Below, piece after piece: positions 56,469 to 64,000 of a stretch of DNA of 64,000 nucleotides (its first letter is position 1; each line of letters begins with the position of its first letter). This DNA comes from Thiohalocapsa sp. (GTDB taxonomy: Bacteria > Pseudomonadota > Gammaproteobacteria > Chromatiales > Chromatiaceae). The position numbers and the translations under genes were made by a program. The notes under the pieces are model-generated. The model was not told the DNA's origin. It saw only the letters and a list, made by a program, of their open reading frames with translations, and made no database searches. The DNA lies in assembly GCA_028277725.1 (NCBI GenBank), contig JANQFX010000111.1, positions 1 to 64,000 on the forward strand, written 5' to 3'.

Positions 56469-58207
56469 TAGTGGTGCTCCCCCTTCGCCTTGGGCGAGAA
56501 GAATCGAATCAGGCCGTGGATCAGGATGCCGGCCAGGGTGCCGAACACGATGATGGTCCCGATGGTGTCTAGCCAGGTGTTGTGATCACGGCCGGGCAGA
56601 TAGATGCCCTCCACCGATGCCAACCGGCTGTTCTTCGGCGCATGGCAGTCGCCGCAGGCGAGCGCTTCCTCCTTGGGCGCCACCATGTGGGTGATAGGCC
56701 ACCAGGACAGCGTCTCGATGAAGCCATACTCGCCGGAGTAGTCGAGCCCGAAGTCGGCCATGCCCTTCTCGATGGCGGCGGCCATATCGTAGTTGCCCCA
56801 GTAGGCAGCGTCGTCCTCGCCCCAGAGATGGGTGTAGACCAGGGTACCGTTGCCCTTGTCATAGGGCTGCCAGGTGTGCATGCGCTTGAAGGGCCAGATG
56901 CGGGAGTCGCCGTCCTCGCGATCGCCGGTGAAGCCGTTGATCTCGATGGACTCCGCGTTCGGGTCGAACTGGGTGTCGATGGTGGTGTAGACCATCTGGC
57001 CGTCGAACCAGCCGTACTCGGGGACGACGTCCTCCTCGTAGGTGAAGTGACCCTTGATGGACTTGTAGGTGTAGCGGTGCTCGCCGTTGCCCTGGATATA
57101 GCCCTCCTCATGGAAGCCCTCGCCGTCGCGGGTCCTGCCGGCGGTGCGCCAGTCCCAATCCACCACGGTGGCCACGCCGCCACGGGCAAACTCGGGGATA
57201 TGGCAGGTCTGGCAGGCGACGCTCTGCACATGGTCGTTGAGCTTGAACGCGGCGAGCGAGTCGACAGGATGCGGCGCCAGCCCATGGCAGGACTCGCAGG
57301 TGGCGACATCGGAGCGCTGTCCCGGCAGCTTGCGGCCAACGTCGTCCTTGGAGACGACCTTGTAGCGGCTGCCGGCCCAAATGTGTTTGTCGGTGACGTG
57401 GCAGGCGGTGCAGGCGAAATTGAGCCCGTCCTCGCCCATGTGCACGTCGAGCGTGCGCGGCGGCGCGATCAGCGCGGTCGAGAGGTCACCGTGCTTGACG
57501 TTGTCGCCGCCGCCGCCCTTGAAGTGGCAGGCGCCGCAGTTGGCGCGCTGGGGCAGGTCGACGCTCTTCGCGACCGCCACATAGTCGATGGGCGGCTTGC
57601 CCTCGAACATCACCGAGCAGGCCGGCGAGCCCGCCGTGTTCGGCGTCTTGTAGTAGGTGCCAGTGGTTTCATGGCAGACCAAGCAGTCGATCTTGGTCTC
57701 GTCCGAGAAGTCGAAGTGCTCATCCTTCCACCCGTAGCCCGCATGGCACTGGGCGCACATACCCTCGTTGCCGCGGGAGTTGGTGCAGAAGTTGTTGATC
57801 AGGTAGCGCTTACCGAGTTGCTGGCCGGTGTCCGGGTTCTCGTACGACCAGGTCCAGTGCACGTTCTTCATGAAGTGCTTGCCGGTCTCGGTGTGACACT
57901 TGAGGCAGGCCACAGTGACCTCGGACCCGTCCAAGAACGGGCCCTCGAGTTCCTCGAACTTGGCATGGTCGGCGGTGCCGCCCTGCAGCGGGCCGGACAC
58001 CTGCGGCTCCCGCGCCTCGGTGGCCGGCGGCGTCGGCCAGCTGCCCGCACCCGCCCAGACCGCAGCGGGCCAGCACAGGGCCAGCAGCAGCACCGGCAGC
58101 AGACCGGCGGATGGGAAGGAACGAGCCAAGCGCGGCGGCCTGTGCTCGCCGGGCGGATCGAGGGTAGGCAAGGTCGACGCACGTGGCAGGCGATGGCGGT
58201 TACGCAT
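56468..58207 (-). CDS. Octaheme c-type cytochrome, tetrathionate reductase family
   Basis: A 579-residue exported multiheme cytochrome. After a signal region (hydrophobic core SAGLLPVLLLALCWPAAVWA) there are eight CxxCH motifs: CLKCH, CAQCH, CLVCH, CGACH, CTACH, CESCH, CQTCH and CGDCH. Order and spacing match the octaheme tetrathionate reductase (OTR) family, which also reduces nitrite and hydroxylamine in vitro. Unlike soluble OTR, a C-terminal membrane helix (TIGTIIVFGTLAGILIHGLI) anchors it. Its partner cytochrome b follows with a one-base overlap, giving a likely quinol-linked periplasmic complex. ATG at 58207 has GGAG nine bases upstream. Confidence 0.93.
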   Translation of the reverse strand: MRNRHRLPRASTLPTLDPPGEHRPPRLARSFPSAGLLPVLLLALCWPAAVWAGAGSWPTPPATEAREPQVSGPLQGGTADHAKFEELEGPFLDGSEVTVACLKCHTETGKHFMKNVHWTWSYENPDTGQQLGKRYLINNFCTNSRGNEGMCAQCHAGYGWKDEHFDFSDETKIDCLVCHETTGTYYKTPNTAGSPACSVMFEGKPPIDYVAVAKSVDLPQRANCGACHFKGGGGDNVKHGDLSTALIAPPRTLDVHMGEDGLNFACTACHVTDKHIWAGSRYKVVSKDDVGRKLPGQRSDVATCESCHGLAPHPVDSLAAFKLNDHVQSVACQTCHIPEFARGGVATVVDWDWRTAGRTRDGEGFHEEGYIQGNGEHRYTYKSIKGHFTYEEDVVPEYGWFDGQMVYTTIDTQFDPNAESIEINGFTGDREDGDSRIWPFKRMHTWQPYDKGNGTLVYTHLWGEDDAAYWGNYDMAAAIEKGMADFGLDYSGEYGFIETLSWWPITHMVAPKEEALACGDCHAPKNSRLASVEGIYLPGRDHNTWLDTIGTIIVFGTLAGILIHGLIRFFSPKAKGEHH

Positions 58208-58555
58208 GCTGGCTTCTCCGGTCGAATCGGGTTGGACCATCAGCGTAGGCCGAACACCGGACATCGGGTTCTGGTGGTCCTAACGCACCAGCATCGGGCA
58301 GGAGGACAACCTTTGCTCTGATATCGCGCAAGCAGGCGTCAACGGGGGCAGCAAGCCTTGCGCCCGGTCAACCAACAGCCTGAAATTCCCCTACCGAGAA
58401 CGGCCACGGGCCGGGCGACCGGTCCGGGCCGAGGAGGTGCCTTGGTGTAGACTGCGCGCCCACGACGCCGGGGTTGGATTGCGAGGCCGGGGCGTCGAAC
58501 CCAGGTCCAGCCCCAGTCACCCCATCCGGACGCTCGGAACACTTGGCACATCACC
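58208..58555. promoter_or_regulatory. Divergent spacer upstream of the octaheme cytochrome operon
   Basis: A 348-base region between the minus-strand cytochrome operon and the plus-strand Trypco1-like gene. A hairpin CTGGTG/CACCAG with a 9-nt loop sits at 58271-58291, about 65 bases from the cytochrome start, and could be an operator. No FNR-like TTGAT-N4-ATCAA site was found. Confidence 0.4.
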
Positions 58556-58927
58556 ATGGCGAATCTCATCGAACTCGACCTCGGCGACGGCCGCACCGTA
58601 CTCGTGGAGTCAGACGAGGACATCTCGGTGCCGCGCTCCGTGCGCGGTGCCGTCGGCTACCAGAAGGTCGCACCGGACTCCATGCGGCGCACCGAGTTCA
58701 GCGGCGTCCAGGACTCGCTGCGCTGCTTCGTCGACGGCGCCGTCTCAGCGCTGCGCGGCGTCGACGCCGACATCGAACGGGTCCAGTTCGACTTCAGCCT
58801 CAGCCTCGGCGGCGAGGCGGGCGTGCCGTTCATCACCAAGGGCCAAGGCCAGGGCGCGCTCAACGTCACCGTGCAGTGCAAACTGTCCAAGGACACCAGG
58901 CGCCTGTCGTTGGAGCCGAACGATTGA
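58556..58927 (+). CDS. Trypsin-co-occurring domain 1 (Trypco1)-like protein
   Basis: A 123-residue cytosolic protein with no membrane segment. The pattern fits the Trypco1/CU044_2847-type small domain: an N-terminal two-strand region (LIELDLGDGRTVLVES), a central helix (FVDGAVSALRGVD) and the C-terminal VQFDFSLSLGGEAGVPFITKGQG and LNVTVQCKL strands. The domain is known to co-occur with trypsin-like proteases in predicted effector or conflict systems; none is adjacent here. YqcC follows 81 bases downstream. Family assignment is by pattern only. Confidence 0.6.
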   Translation: MANLIELDLGDGRTVLVESDEDISVPRSVRGAVGYQKVAPDSMRRTEFSGVQDSLRCFVDGAVSALRGVDADIERVQFDFSLSLGGEAGVPFITKGQGQGALNVTVQCKLSKDTRRLSLEPND

Positions 58928-59008
58928 CCGCCGCCAGATTCACCACGGTGGACTTGACCGCGACGGGCTCAAACACCAGCGCTGCGGGCGGGCGTCCCGG
59001 CGGTTTCC

Positions 59009-59365
59009 ATGCCTGATCACCCGTCCATGGCCGCGGGCGGGGCATCGCACCCCGAGATTGCCCTGCTGCTGACCGAGTTGACGTTAGCACTGCGGGCCGC
59101 CGGCCATTGGCAGGGCCATGCGCCATCCGCCTCCGCCCTGTCCAGCCCCCTGCCGTTCTGCTGCGACACCCTAAGGTTCACCGAGTGGCTGCAATGGGTG
59201 TTCATTCCCCGCACCCGCGCACTGCTCGACGCGGGCGGGCCACTGCCCGCCGCTAGCGGCATCACACCCATGGCCGAAGAGGCATTGCGCGGCTGCAATT
59301 GGGACACGACCCGCATCATCGCGCTGCTGCAGCGCTTCGACCAGCTCATCGCCGCCGCCCGCTGA
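59009..59365 (+). CDS. yqcC: YqcC family protein
   Basis: A 118-residue protein of the YqcC family. The central [22 protein letters not shown] and the preceding [10 protein letters not shown] are characteristic, followed by [16 protein letters not shown]. Function is unknown. It is slightly longer at the N terminus than E. coli YqcC. Start at the ATG 59009; no obvious ribosome-binding site. Confidence 0.85.
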   Translation: MPDHPSMAAGGASHPEIALLLTELTLALRAAGHWQGHAPSASALSSPLPFCCDTLRFTEWLQWVFIPRTRALLDAGGPLPAASGITPMAEEALRGCNWDTTRIIALLQRFDQLIAAAR

Positions 59366-59481
59366 GATCGGATCGGGTCGACACCGCCGCCAGACACCCG
59401 CCGCCCCCGCTCGAGGCCATTGGAAATCGGCGGCCGCCGCCGTCATGGTCACAATCCGCCCATACCGCACGAGCTGACGCC

Positions 59482-61596
59482 ATGTCCGACGCCATGTCCG
59501 ATCCCAGGGGCCCCTCCCACCGAGCCCCCGACAAGCGCAACCGCCTCGCGCACTCCACCAGCCCTTACCTACTGCAGCACGCCGGCAATCCGGTGGACTG
59601 GTGGCCCTGGTGCGAGGAGGCCCTGGCGCTGGCGCAGGAGCAGGACAAGCCCATCCTACTGTCCATTGGCTATTCCGCCTGCCACTGGTGCCACGTGATG
59701 GCCCACGAGTCCTTCGAGGACCCGGCCGCCGCGGAGGTGATGAACCGGCTCTTCGTCAATATCAAGGTGGACCGTGAGGAGCGCCCGGACCTGGACAAGA
59801 TCTACCAGACCGCGCACCAGCTGCTGGCACGGCGCCCGGGCGGCTGGCCACTCACGGTCTTCCTAACACCCGAGGACCAGAGGCCCTTCTTCGCCGGCAC
59901 CTATTTTCCGCGCGAGCCCCGCCACGGGCTGCCAGCCTTCACCGGGCTGCTGACGAGCATCGAACAGGCCTACCGCGAGCAGGGCGACGAGATCCGCCAA
60001 CAGAACCACTCCTTGATGCAGGCGCTGGCGTCGCTGGAGCCGAGCGCGGCCGACAGCGTGCCCGACACAGCACCGCTGGAAGGGGCGCGCCGACAGCTCG
60101 CCGGGAGCTTCGACGCGGCGCACGGTGGCTTCGGCCAGGCGCCGAAGTTTCCCCACCCCGGCAACCTCGAGCTGCTGCTGCGCCACTGGTCAGCCACGGT
60201 CTCCGACGCGGGGGACGACGGCGGCGACTGCGAAGGCGATGCCAAGGCCCTGCACATGGCCCGCTTCACGCTGGAGCGCATGGTCCGCGGCGGCATGAAC
60301 GACCAGCTCGGCGGCGGCTTCTACCGCTACAGCGTCGACGATCTCTGGATGATTCCGCACTTCGAGAAGATGCTCTACGACAACGGCCCACTGCTGGCGC
60401 TCTGCTGCGACGCCTTCAGCGCCACCGGCGAGCCGGTGTTCCGCGACGCGGCCGCGGCCACCGCCGACTGGGCCATACGTGAGATGCAGGGCCCCGAGGG
60501 AGGCTTCTACAGTAGCCTGGATGCCGACAGCGAGGGCGAAGAAGGCCGCTTCTATGTCTGGGATAGGGCCGAGGTCGAGGCCATCCTGGAGCCCGCGGAG
60601 TGGAACCTGTTCGCGCCGGTCTTCGGCCTGGACCGGCAGCCAAACTTCGAGGGGCACTGGCACCTGCACCAATACCGCACGCCCGAGGCCGTCGCCGCCG
60701 ATGCCGGCTTGGACCCGAGAGAATCCGGGGAGCTATTGGCTAGCGCGAGGGTCAAGCTGCTCACGGCCCGTGCCCGGCGCGTCCACCCGGACCGCGACGA
60801 CAAGGTGCTCACCAGCTGGAACGCCCTGATGATCAAGGGCATGGCCCGCGCCGCTCGTACCCTGGAGCGCCCGGATCTTCTGGACTCCGCCGAGCGCGCC
60901 CTGGCCTCCATCCACGAACAGCTGTGGCGCGACAGTCGGCTGCTTGCGGCCTACAAGGACGGCCGCGGCCACCTCAACGCCTACCTCGACGACTATGCGC
61001 TGCTCCTGGACGCGTTGCTGGAGCTGCTGCAGGTGCGCTGGCGACGCGCGGACCTGGACTGGGCCATGGCCCTGGCGGATGTGCTGCTGGATCGGTTCTT
61101 CGACCCGGACCAGGGCGGCTTCCACTTCACCGCCGACGACCACGAGGCGCTGATCAGCCGGCCGAAGCCCCTCGGCGACGAGTCCATGCCTTCCGGCAAC
61201 GGCGTCGCCGCCCACGCACTGCAACGACTCGGTCACCTGCTGGGCAACCACCGGTACCTGGACGCGGCGGCCGCGACCCTGCGCTTCGCCGCCGAGCCCC
61301 TGCGGAGAGTGCCCTATGCCCACGCCACCCTGCTCATGGCCCTGGACGAGCATCACCAGCCGACCGAGCTCATGATCATCCGCGCCGCAGAGCCGGAGCT
61401 TGCAGACTGGCGCGCGGTGGCGCAGCAGGGCTATCGCCCGCGACGGCTGGTGTTCGCGATACCGGCGAACGAACTCGAACTCCCCGGCGCACTGGCTGGC
61501 ATGGCCGGCGATGGCCCGCGGGCCTATCGCTGCCGCGGCACCCACTGCGACAGCCCCATCCGCGACCTCGACGCCTTGCGGGCCGCCTGCGCCTGA
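59482..61596 (+). CDS. Thioredoxin-domain protein, YyaL/DUF255 type
   Basis: A 704-residue protein. The N-terminal thioredoxin-like DUF255 domain has [20 protein letters not shown] with the C-x-x-C active site. A long alpha/alpha-barrel (glucosidase-like) domain follows, with [34 protein letters not shown] and [18 protein letters not shown]. This is the family of B. subtilis YyaL and animal SPATA20, of unknown physiological role. Two tandem ATGs (59482 and 59494) are possible starts; the first is used. It stands alone, 116 bases after yqcC. Confidence 0.9.
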   Translation: MSDAMSDPRGPSHRAPDKRNRLAHSTSPYLLQHAGNPVDWWPWCEEALALAQEQDKPILLSIGYSACHWCHVMAHESFEDPAAAEVMNRLFVNIKVDREERPDLDKIYQTAHQLLARRPGGWPLTVFLTPEDQRPFFAGTYFPREPRHGLPAFTGLLTSIEQAYREQGDEIRQQNHSLMQALASLEPSAADSVPDTAPLEGARRQLAGSFDAAHGGFGQAPKFPHPGNLELLLRHWSATVSDAGDDGGDCEGDAKALHMARFTLERMVRGGMNDQLGGGFYRYSVDDLWMIPHFEKMLYDNGPLLALCCDAFSATGEPVFRDAAAATADWAIREMQGPEGGFYSSLDADSEGEEGRFYVWDRAEVEAILEPAEWNLFAPVFGLDRQPNFEGHWHLHQYRTPEAVAADAGLDPRESGELLASARVKLLTARARRVHPDRDDKVLTSWNALMIKGMARAARTLERPDLLDSAERALASIHEQLWRDSRLLAAYKDGRGHLNAYLDDYALLLDALLELLQVRWRRADLDWAMALADVLLDRFFDPDQGGFHFTADDHEALISRPKPLGDESMPSGNGVAAHALQRLGHLLGNHRYLDAAAATLRFAAEPLRRVPYAHATLLMALDEHHQPTELMIIRAAEPELADWRAVAQQGYRPRRLVFAIPANELELPGALAGMAGDGPRAYRCRGTHCDSPIRDLDALRAACA

Positions 61597-61627
61597 ACAC
61601 CCCACCGGCCTCCCGAGGCCAGCCGAG

Positions 61628-61677
61628 CAAAGGGACGGTTTGGCTCCGTCAGGGCGGGAGGGTGGGACAAAGGGACG
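61628..61677. repeat. Short direct repeats after the YyaL gene
   Basis: The word CAAAGGGACG occurs at 61628-61637 and again at 61668-61677, 40 bases apart, within a G-rich stretch. This looks like a small extragenic repetitive element; no transposase is nearby. Confidence 0.35.
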
Positions 61678-61821
61678 CCGATTGAGGCATGCTAAGCTGC
61701 ACGCGGTCCACCCGGGCCGCGATATTCGTCTCGCCGGAGCCGCGGCCCCTCCTGCCACCCGTGCCAAGGGCCACTCGGCATCGGCGCCGGCTGATCGCCG
61801 GTCACCCCATCGGACACAGCC

Positions 61822-62394
61822 ATGCGCTTTGCACTCTTCATCGGCATCCTCCTGGTCGCGGCGATTCTCATCCGCTCCTTCGCCACCGACGACGACGGCA
61901 AGCTCTTGGAGCGGATCGATGCCCTAGAGGCGGAAACCGCGAGATTGGCATCGGACATCGCCCGGCTGCAGCGCCCCGAACCGCCACCCGCTGCCGAGGC
62001 AGACTCGTCTTCGGGCACAGAGCACCAGAACTCCGCGCCCAACTGGCGCCTGGGCGCGGGGCTGGACGGCAAGCCCATCAGCATCGTGGAGAAGACCTTC
62101 GACAAGGCCAGCGCCCGCGTCGAGGCATTGGTGAGGATCGAGGCCCCGTTGGCGGACCTCGCCGCCTGGCCCAGCCAGCCGGGGCAACCCCTGCCCATCC
62201 TTCTGGAGGCCAGGGACATCGGCGGCGGCATCGCTCTTCAGCAACCCATGACGTTGCTGCGCGGGACCCGGCTGGAACCCGGCGCCTATCTGCATATCGG
62301 CGCCGATCTGCCACCGGAGGTCGCGAGTCGATTGGGCCTCCTTCAACTCCGGCTGGAGCCTCCCCAGGGGACGGTGTCCACCACGCCACCGTAG
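61822..62394 (+). CDS. Membrane-anchored hypothetical protein
   Basis: A 190-residue protein with one N-terminal membrane helix (MRFALFIGILLVAAILI), a short coiled coil (about 27-50, LLERIDALEAETARLASDI), a Pro/Ser-rich linker and a compact C-terminal domain of about 110 residues that I do not recognise. It probably projects into the periplasm. It lies between the YyaL gene and a polysaccharide flippase gene, with about 190 bases to the latter. No function is proposed. Confidence 0.65.
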   Translation: MRFALFIGILLVAAILIRSFATDDDGKLLERIDALEAETARLASDIARLQRPEPPPAAEADSSSGTEHQNSAPNWRLGAGLDGKPISIVEKTFDKASARVEALVRIEAPLADLAAWPSQPGQPLPILLEARDIGGGIALQQPMTLLRGTRLEPGAYLHIGADLPPEVASRLGLLQLRLEPPQGTVSTTPP

Positions 62395-62580
62395 CGAGCA
62401 ACGCCCCGCTCCGACATCGGAGGGCGCCGCCCGAATAGCAGCTCGGCCGGCAGGATCGCCCTGGCCCTGCGCGCGTCGACGGGCTGCGGCCCACCCAGGT
62501 CGGCGGGGCAGGCGCCCTCACCTCGTGAGAGAATCGGCCGCGGCCACGTCAGCGCCTCCCGCCGAGATCAGTCTCCCGCC

Positions 62581-64000
62581 GTGAACCCCCTCAAACGCCT
62601 CGCCTCCCAAACCGCTGTCTACGGTCTCAGCAGCATCCTCGGCAGGTTCCTCAACTACCTGCTGGTGCCGCTGTACACCTACACCTTCGTGCCGGCGGAC
62701 TATGGCGTCGTCGCGGAGTTCTATGCGTACATGGGCTTCCTGGCGGTGCTCATGACCTTCGGCATGGAAACGGGCTACTTCCGTTTCCGCTCCAAGGGGG
62801 ACGACGACCCGAACACCGTGCTGGCGACGGTGCTGCGGTTCCTGATCCTCGTCAACGGGATGTTCCTGGCGCTCGCGGTTGCCTTCCAGCAACCCGTCGC
62901 GGACCTGCTGCGCCATGCCGCCCACCCGGAGTACATCTGGTGGGTGGCGGCGATCCTCGCCATGGACTCGGTGGGCAACGCGGCCTTTGCACGGCTGCGG
63001 GCAGAGAACAACGCGCTACGCTTCGCCGGGATCAAGCTGGTGGAGATCGGCGCCAATATCGGCCTCAATGTCTTCTTCATCGTCCTCTGCCGGCAGGCCT
63101 TCGAGGCGGACCCGGAGTCTGTCCTCGGCCGTCTCTGGGACCCCGACATCGGCGTCGGCTATGTGTTCCTGTCCAACCTGGCGGCCAGCGGCCTCAAGCT
63201 CGTGCTGCTCACGCCGCAGTTCCGCGGCGCGCTGACGGGTTTCGACGGCGAGTTGTTCCGGCGCATGCTGCGCTACTCCCTGCCGATGGTGGTCATCGGC
63301 ATGGCCGGCATCGTCAACGAGATGCTGGACCGCGCCGCGCTCAAGTACCTACTGCCCTACGATGACGCAACCAACATGGCGCAGCTTGGCATCTACAGTG
63401 CCTGTTACAAGCTGTCGATCCTGATGACGCTGTTCATCCAGGCGTTCCGCTACGCCGGCGAGCCCTTCTTCTTCAGCTACGCAAAGCAGCGTGACGCCAA
63501 GCAAGTCTACGCGCTGGTGCTGAACTGGTTCGTGATCTTCTGCGTGTTCATCTTTCTGATGGTCACGCTCTATCTGGACCTCTTCCAATACTTCGTCGGC
63601 AGCGACTACCGTGAGGGTCTGCGGGTGGTGCCGGTGTTGCTGCTGGCGAACCTGCTGCTCGGCGTCTATGTGAACCTGTCCATCTGGTACAAGCTCACGG
63701 ACCGCACCCTACTGGGCGCCTGGGTCGCGCTGGCGGGGGCCGGCATCACCGTGCTGTCGCTCTGGCTGCTGGTGCCGACGTTCGGCTACGAGGGCGCCGC
63801 CTGGGCGCACCTGATCTGCTACGGCGCCATGGTGGTGCTGTCCTACGCCCTGGGCCGGCGTTACTACCCGGTCCCCTACGATCTACTGCGGGTGTTCGGC
63901 TACATCGGCCTGGGCCTGGCGCTCTACGCCGCCGGCCGCTGGTTGACGGACCAGGCCGGCTGGAATCCCTTCGTTGCTGGAAGCCTGCTGCTGGCGGCCT
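62581..64000 (+). CDS. Polysaccharide flippase (Wzx/MATE-like), partial
   Basis: A partial gene cut by the window end; about 473 codons are visible with no stop. The product has a dozen or so membrane helices starting SQTAVYGLSSILGRFLNYLL and VPLYTYTFVPADYGVVAEFY, which is the typical N terminus of oligosaccharide-lipid flippases (MVF/PST superfamily). Later segments are FRRMLRYSLPMVVIGMAGI and FIQAFRYAGEPFFFSYAK. It would export lipid-linked repeat units across the inner membrane. The start is GTG at 62581 with a weak GAG-containing ribosome-binding site. Its neighbours downstream are outside the window, so the polymer is unknown. Confidence 0.86.
   Translation, partial: MNPLKRLASQTAVYGLSSILGRFLNYLLVPLYTYTFVPADYGVVAEFYAYMGFLAVLMTFGMETGYFRFRSKGDDDPNTVLATVLRFLILVNGMFLALAVAFQQPVADLLRHAAHPEYIWWVAAILAMDSVGNAAFARLRAENNALRFAGIKLVEIGANIGLNVFFIVLCRQAFEADPESVLGRLWDPDIGVGYVFLSNLAASGLKLVLLTPQFRGALTGFDGELFRRMLRYSLPMVVIGMAGIVNEMLDRAALKYLLPYDDATNMAQLGIYSACYKLSILMTLFIQAFRYAGEPFFFSYAKQRDAKQVYALVLNWFVIFCVFIFLMVTLYLDLFQYFVGSDYREGLRVVPVLLLANLLLGVYVNLSIWYKLTDRTLLGAWVALAGAGITVLSLWLLVPTFGYEGAAWAHLICYGAMVVLSYALGRRYYPVPYDLLRVFGYIGLGLALYAAGRWLTDQAGWNPFVAGSLLLAA

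Noticed and set aside
56582-58321. 579-codon plus-strand frame opposite the octaheme cytochrome
   Set aside because: The minus strand carries eight CxxCH motifs in order; the plus frame is Val/Gly/Ala-rich with no recognisable domain.
1-64000. tRNA, rRNA, CRISPR arrays, intact insertion sequences
   Set aside because: Intergenic gaps were read for T-loop/CCA patterns, regularly spaced repeats and transposase motifs; none was found.

Overview
GC-rich chromosomal DNA of a gammaproteobacterium. The conserved blocks miaB-phoH-ybeY-ybeX and aroA-cmk-rpsA-ihfB support this assignment. A Chromatiales-like, possibly halophilic, sulfur-metabolising lineage is a reasonable guess from the octaheme tetrathionate-reductase-type cytochrome, the NhaR-type regulator and the glycoside-solute-like cluster. 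That part is inference. No rRNA, tRNA, CRISPR array or intact insertion sequence was seen.

Layout. 0.4-1.6 kb: a DUF350 membrane protein overlapping a lytic transglycosylase. 1.8-7.7 kb: purine synthesis, purL divergent from purM-purN. 7.8-13.2 kb: an NhaR-like regulator, then a response regulator with a degenerate GGDEF domain overlapping a large 7TM hybrid histidine kinase. 13.6-16.6 kb: an Mla-type lipid ABC transporter (STAS-permease fusion, ATPase, MCE protein). 16.8-19.6 kb: a PrsT-like TPR gene split by a frameshift. 19.9-25.7 kb: miaB-phoH-ybeY-ybeX, then gatC-gatA without gatB. 26.0-27.3 kb: cbpA-cbpM. 27.4-30.3 kb: an unusual minus-strand run with a Kunitz-domain lipoprotein, a Ycf46-like AAA ATPase and a secreted beta-helix protein. 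31.3-34.7 kb: a GT2 / flippase / FAD-oxidoreductase operon. 34.7-40.4 kb: two divergent operons with a GH13_18 sugar phosphorylase, two GT4 glycosyltransferases and a HAD hydrolase. 40.5 kb: a CYTH-like protein. 42.0-46.1 kb: an AT-richer patch of envelope-glycan genes (GT-C-like membrane protein, GtrA, GtrB-like, YdjC-type deacetylase), probably acquired by transfer. 46.7-53.0 kb: a lipoamide-dehydrogenase-like flavoprotein, then aroA-cmk-rpsA-ihfB with a terminator. 53.1-58.2 kb: an acyltransferase, a large membrane protein and the octaheme cytochrome c / cytochrome b pair. 58.6-64.0 kb: a Trypco1-like protein, YqcC, a YyaL-type thioredoxin-domain protein, a small anchored protein and a polysaccharide flippase cut by the window end.

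Most genes are housekeeping. The accessory interest lies in (i) the Kunitz lipoprotein / AAA ATPase / beta-helix run, (ii) the phosphorylase-glycosyltransferase-HAD cluster, which may make and recycle an alpha-glycosidic compatible solute or storage glycoside, (iii) the kinase/degenerate-GGDEF pair, and (iv) the AT-richer glycan island. Start sites were moved from the longest open frame wherever family alignment, Shine-Dalgarno sequence or stop/start overlap argued for it.
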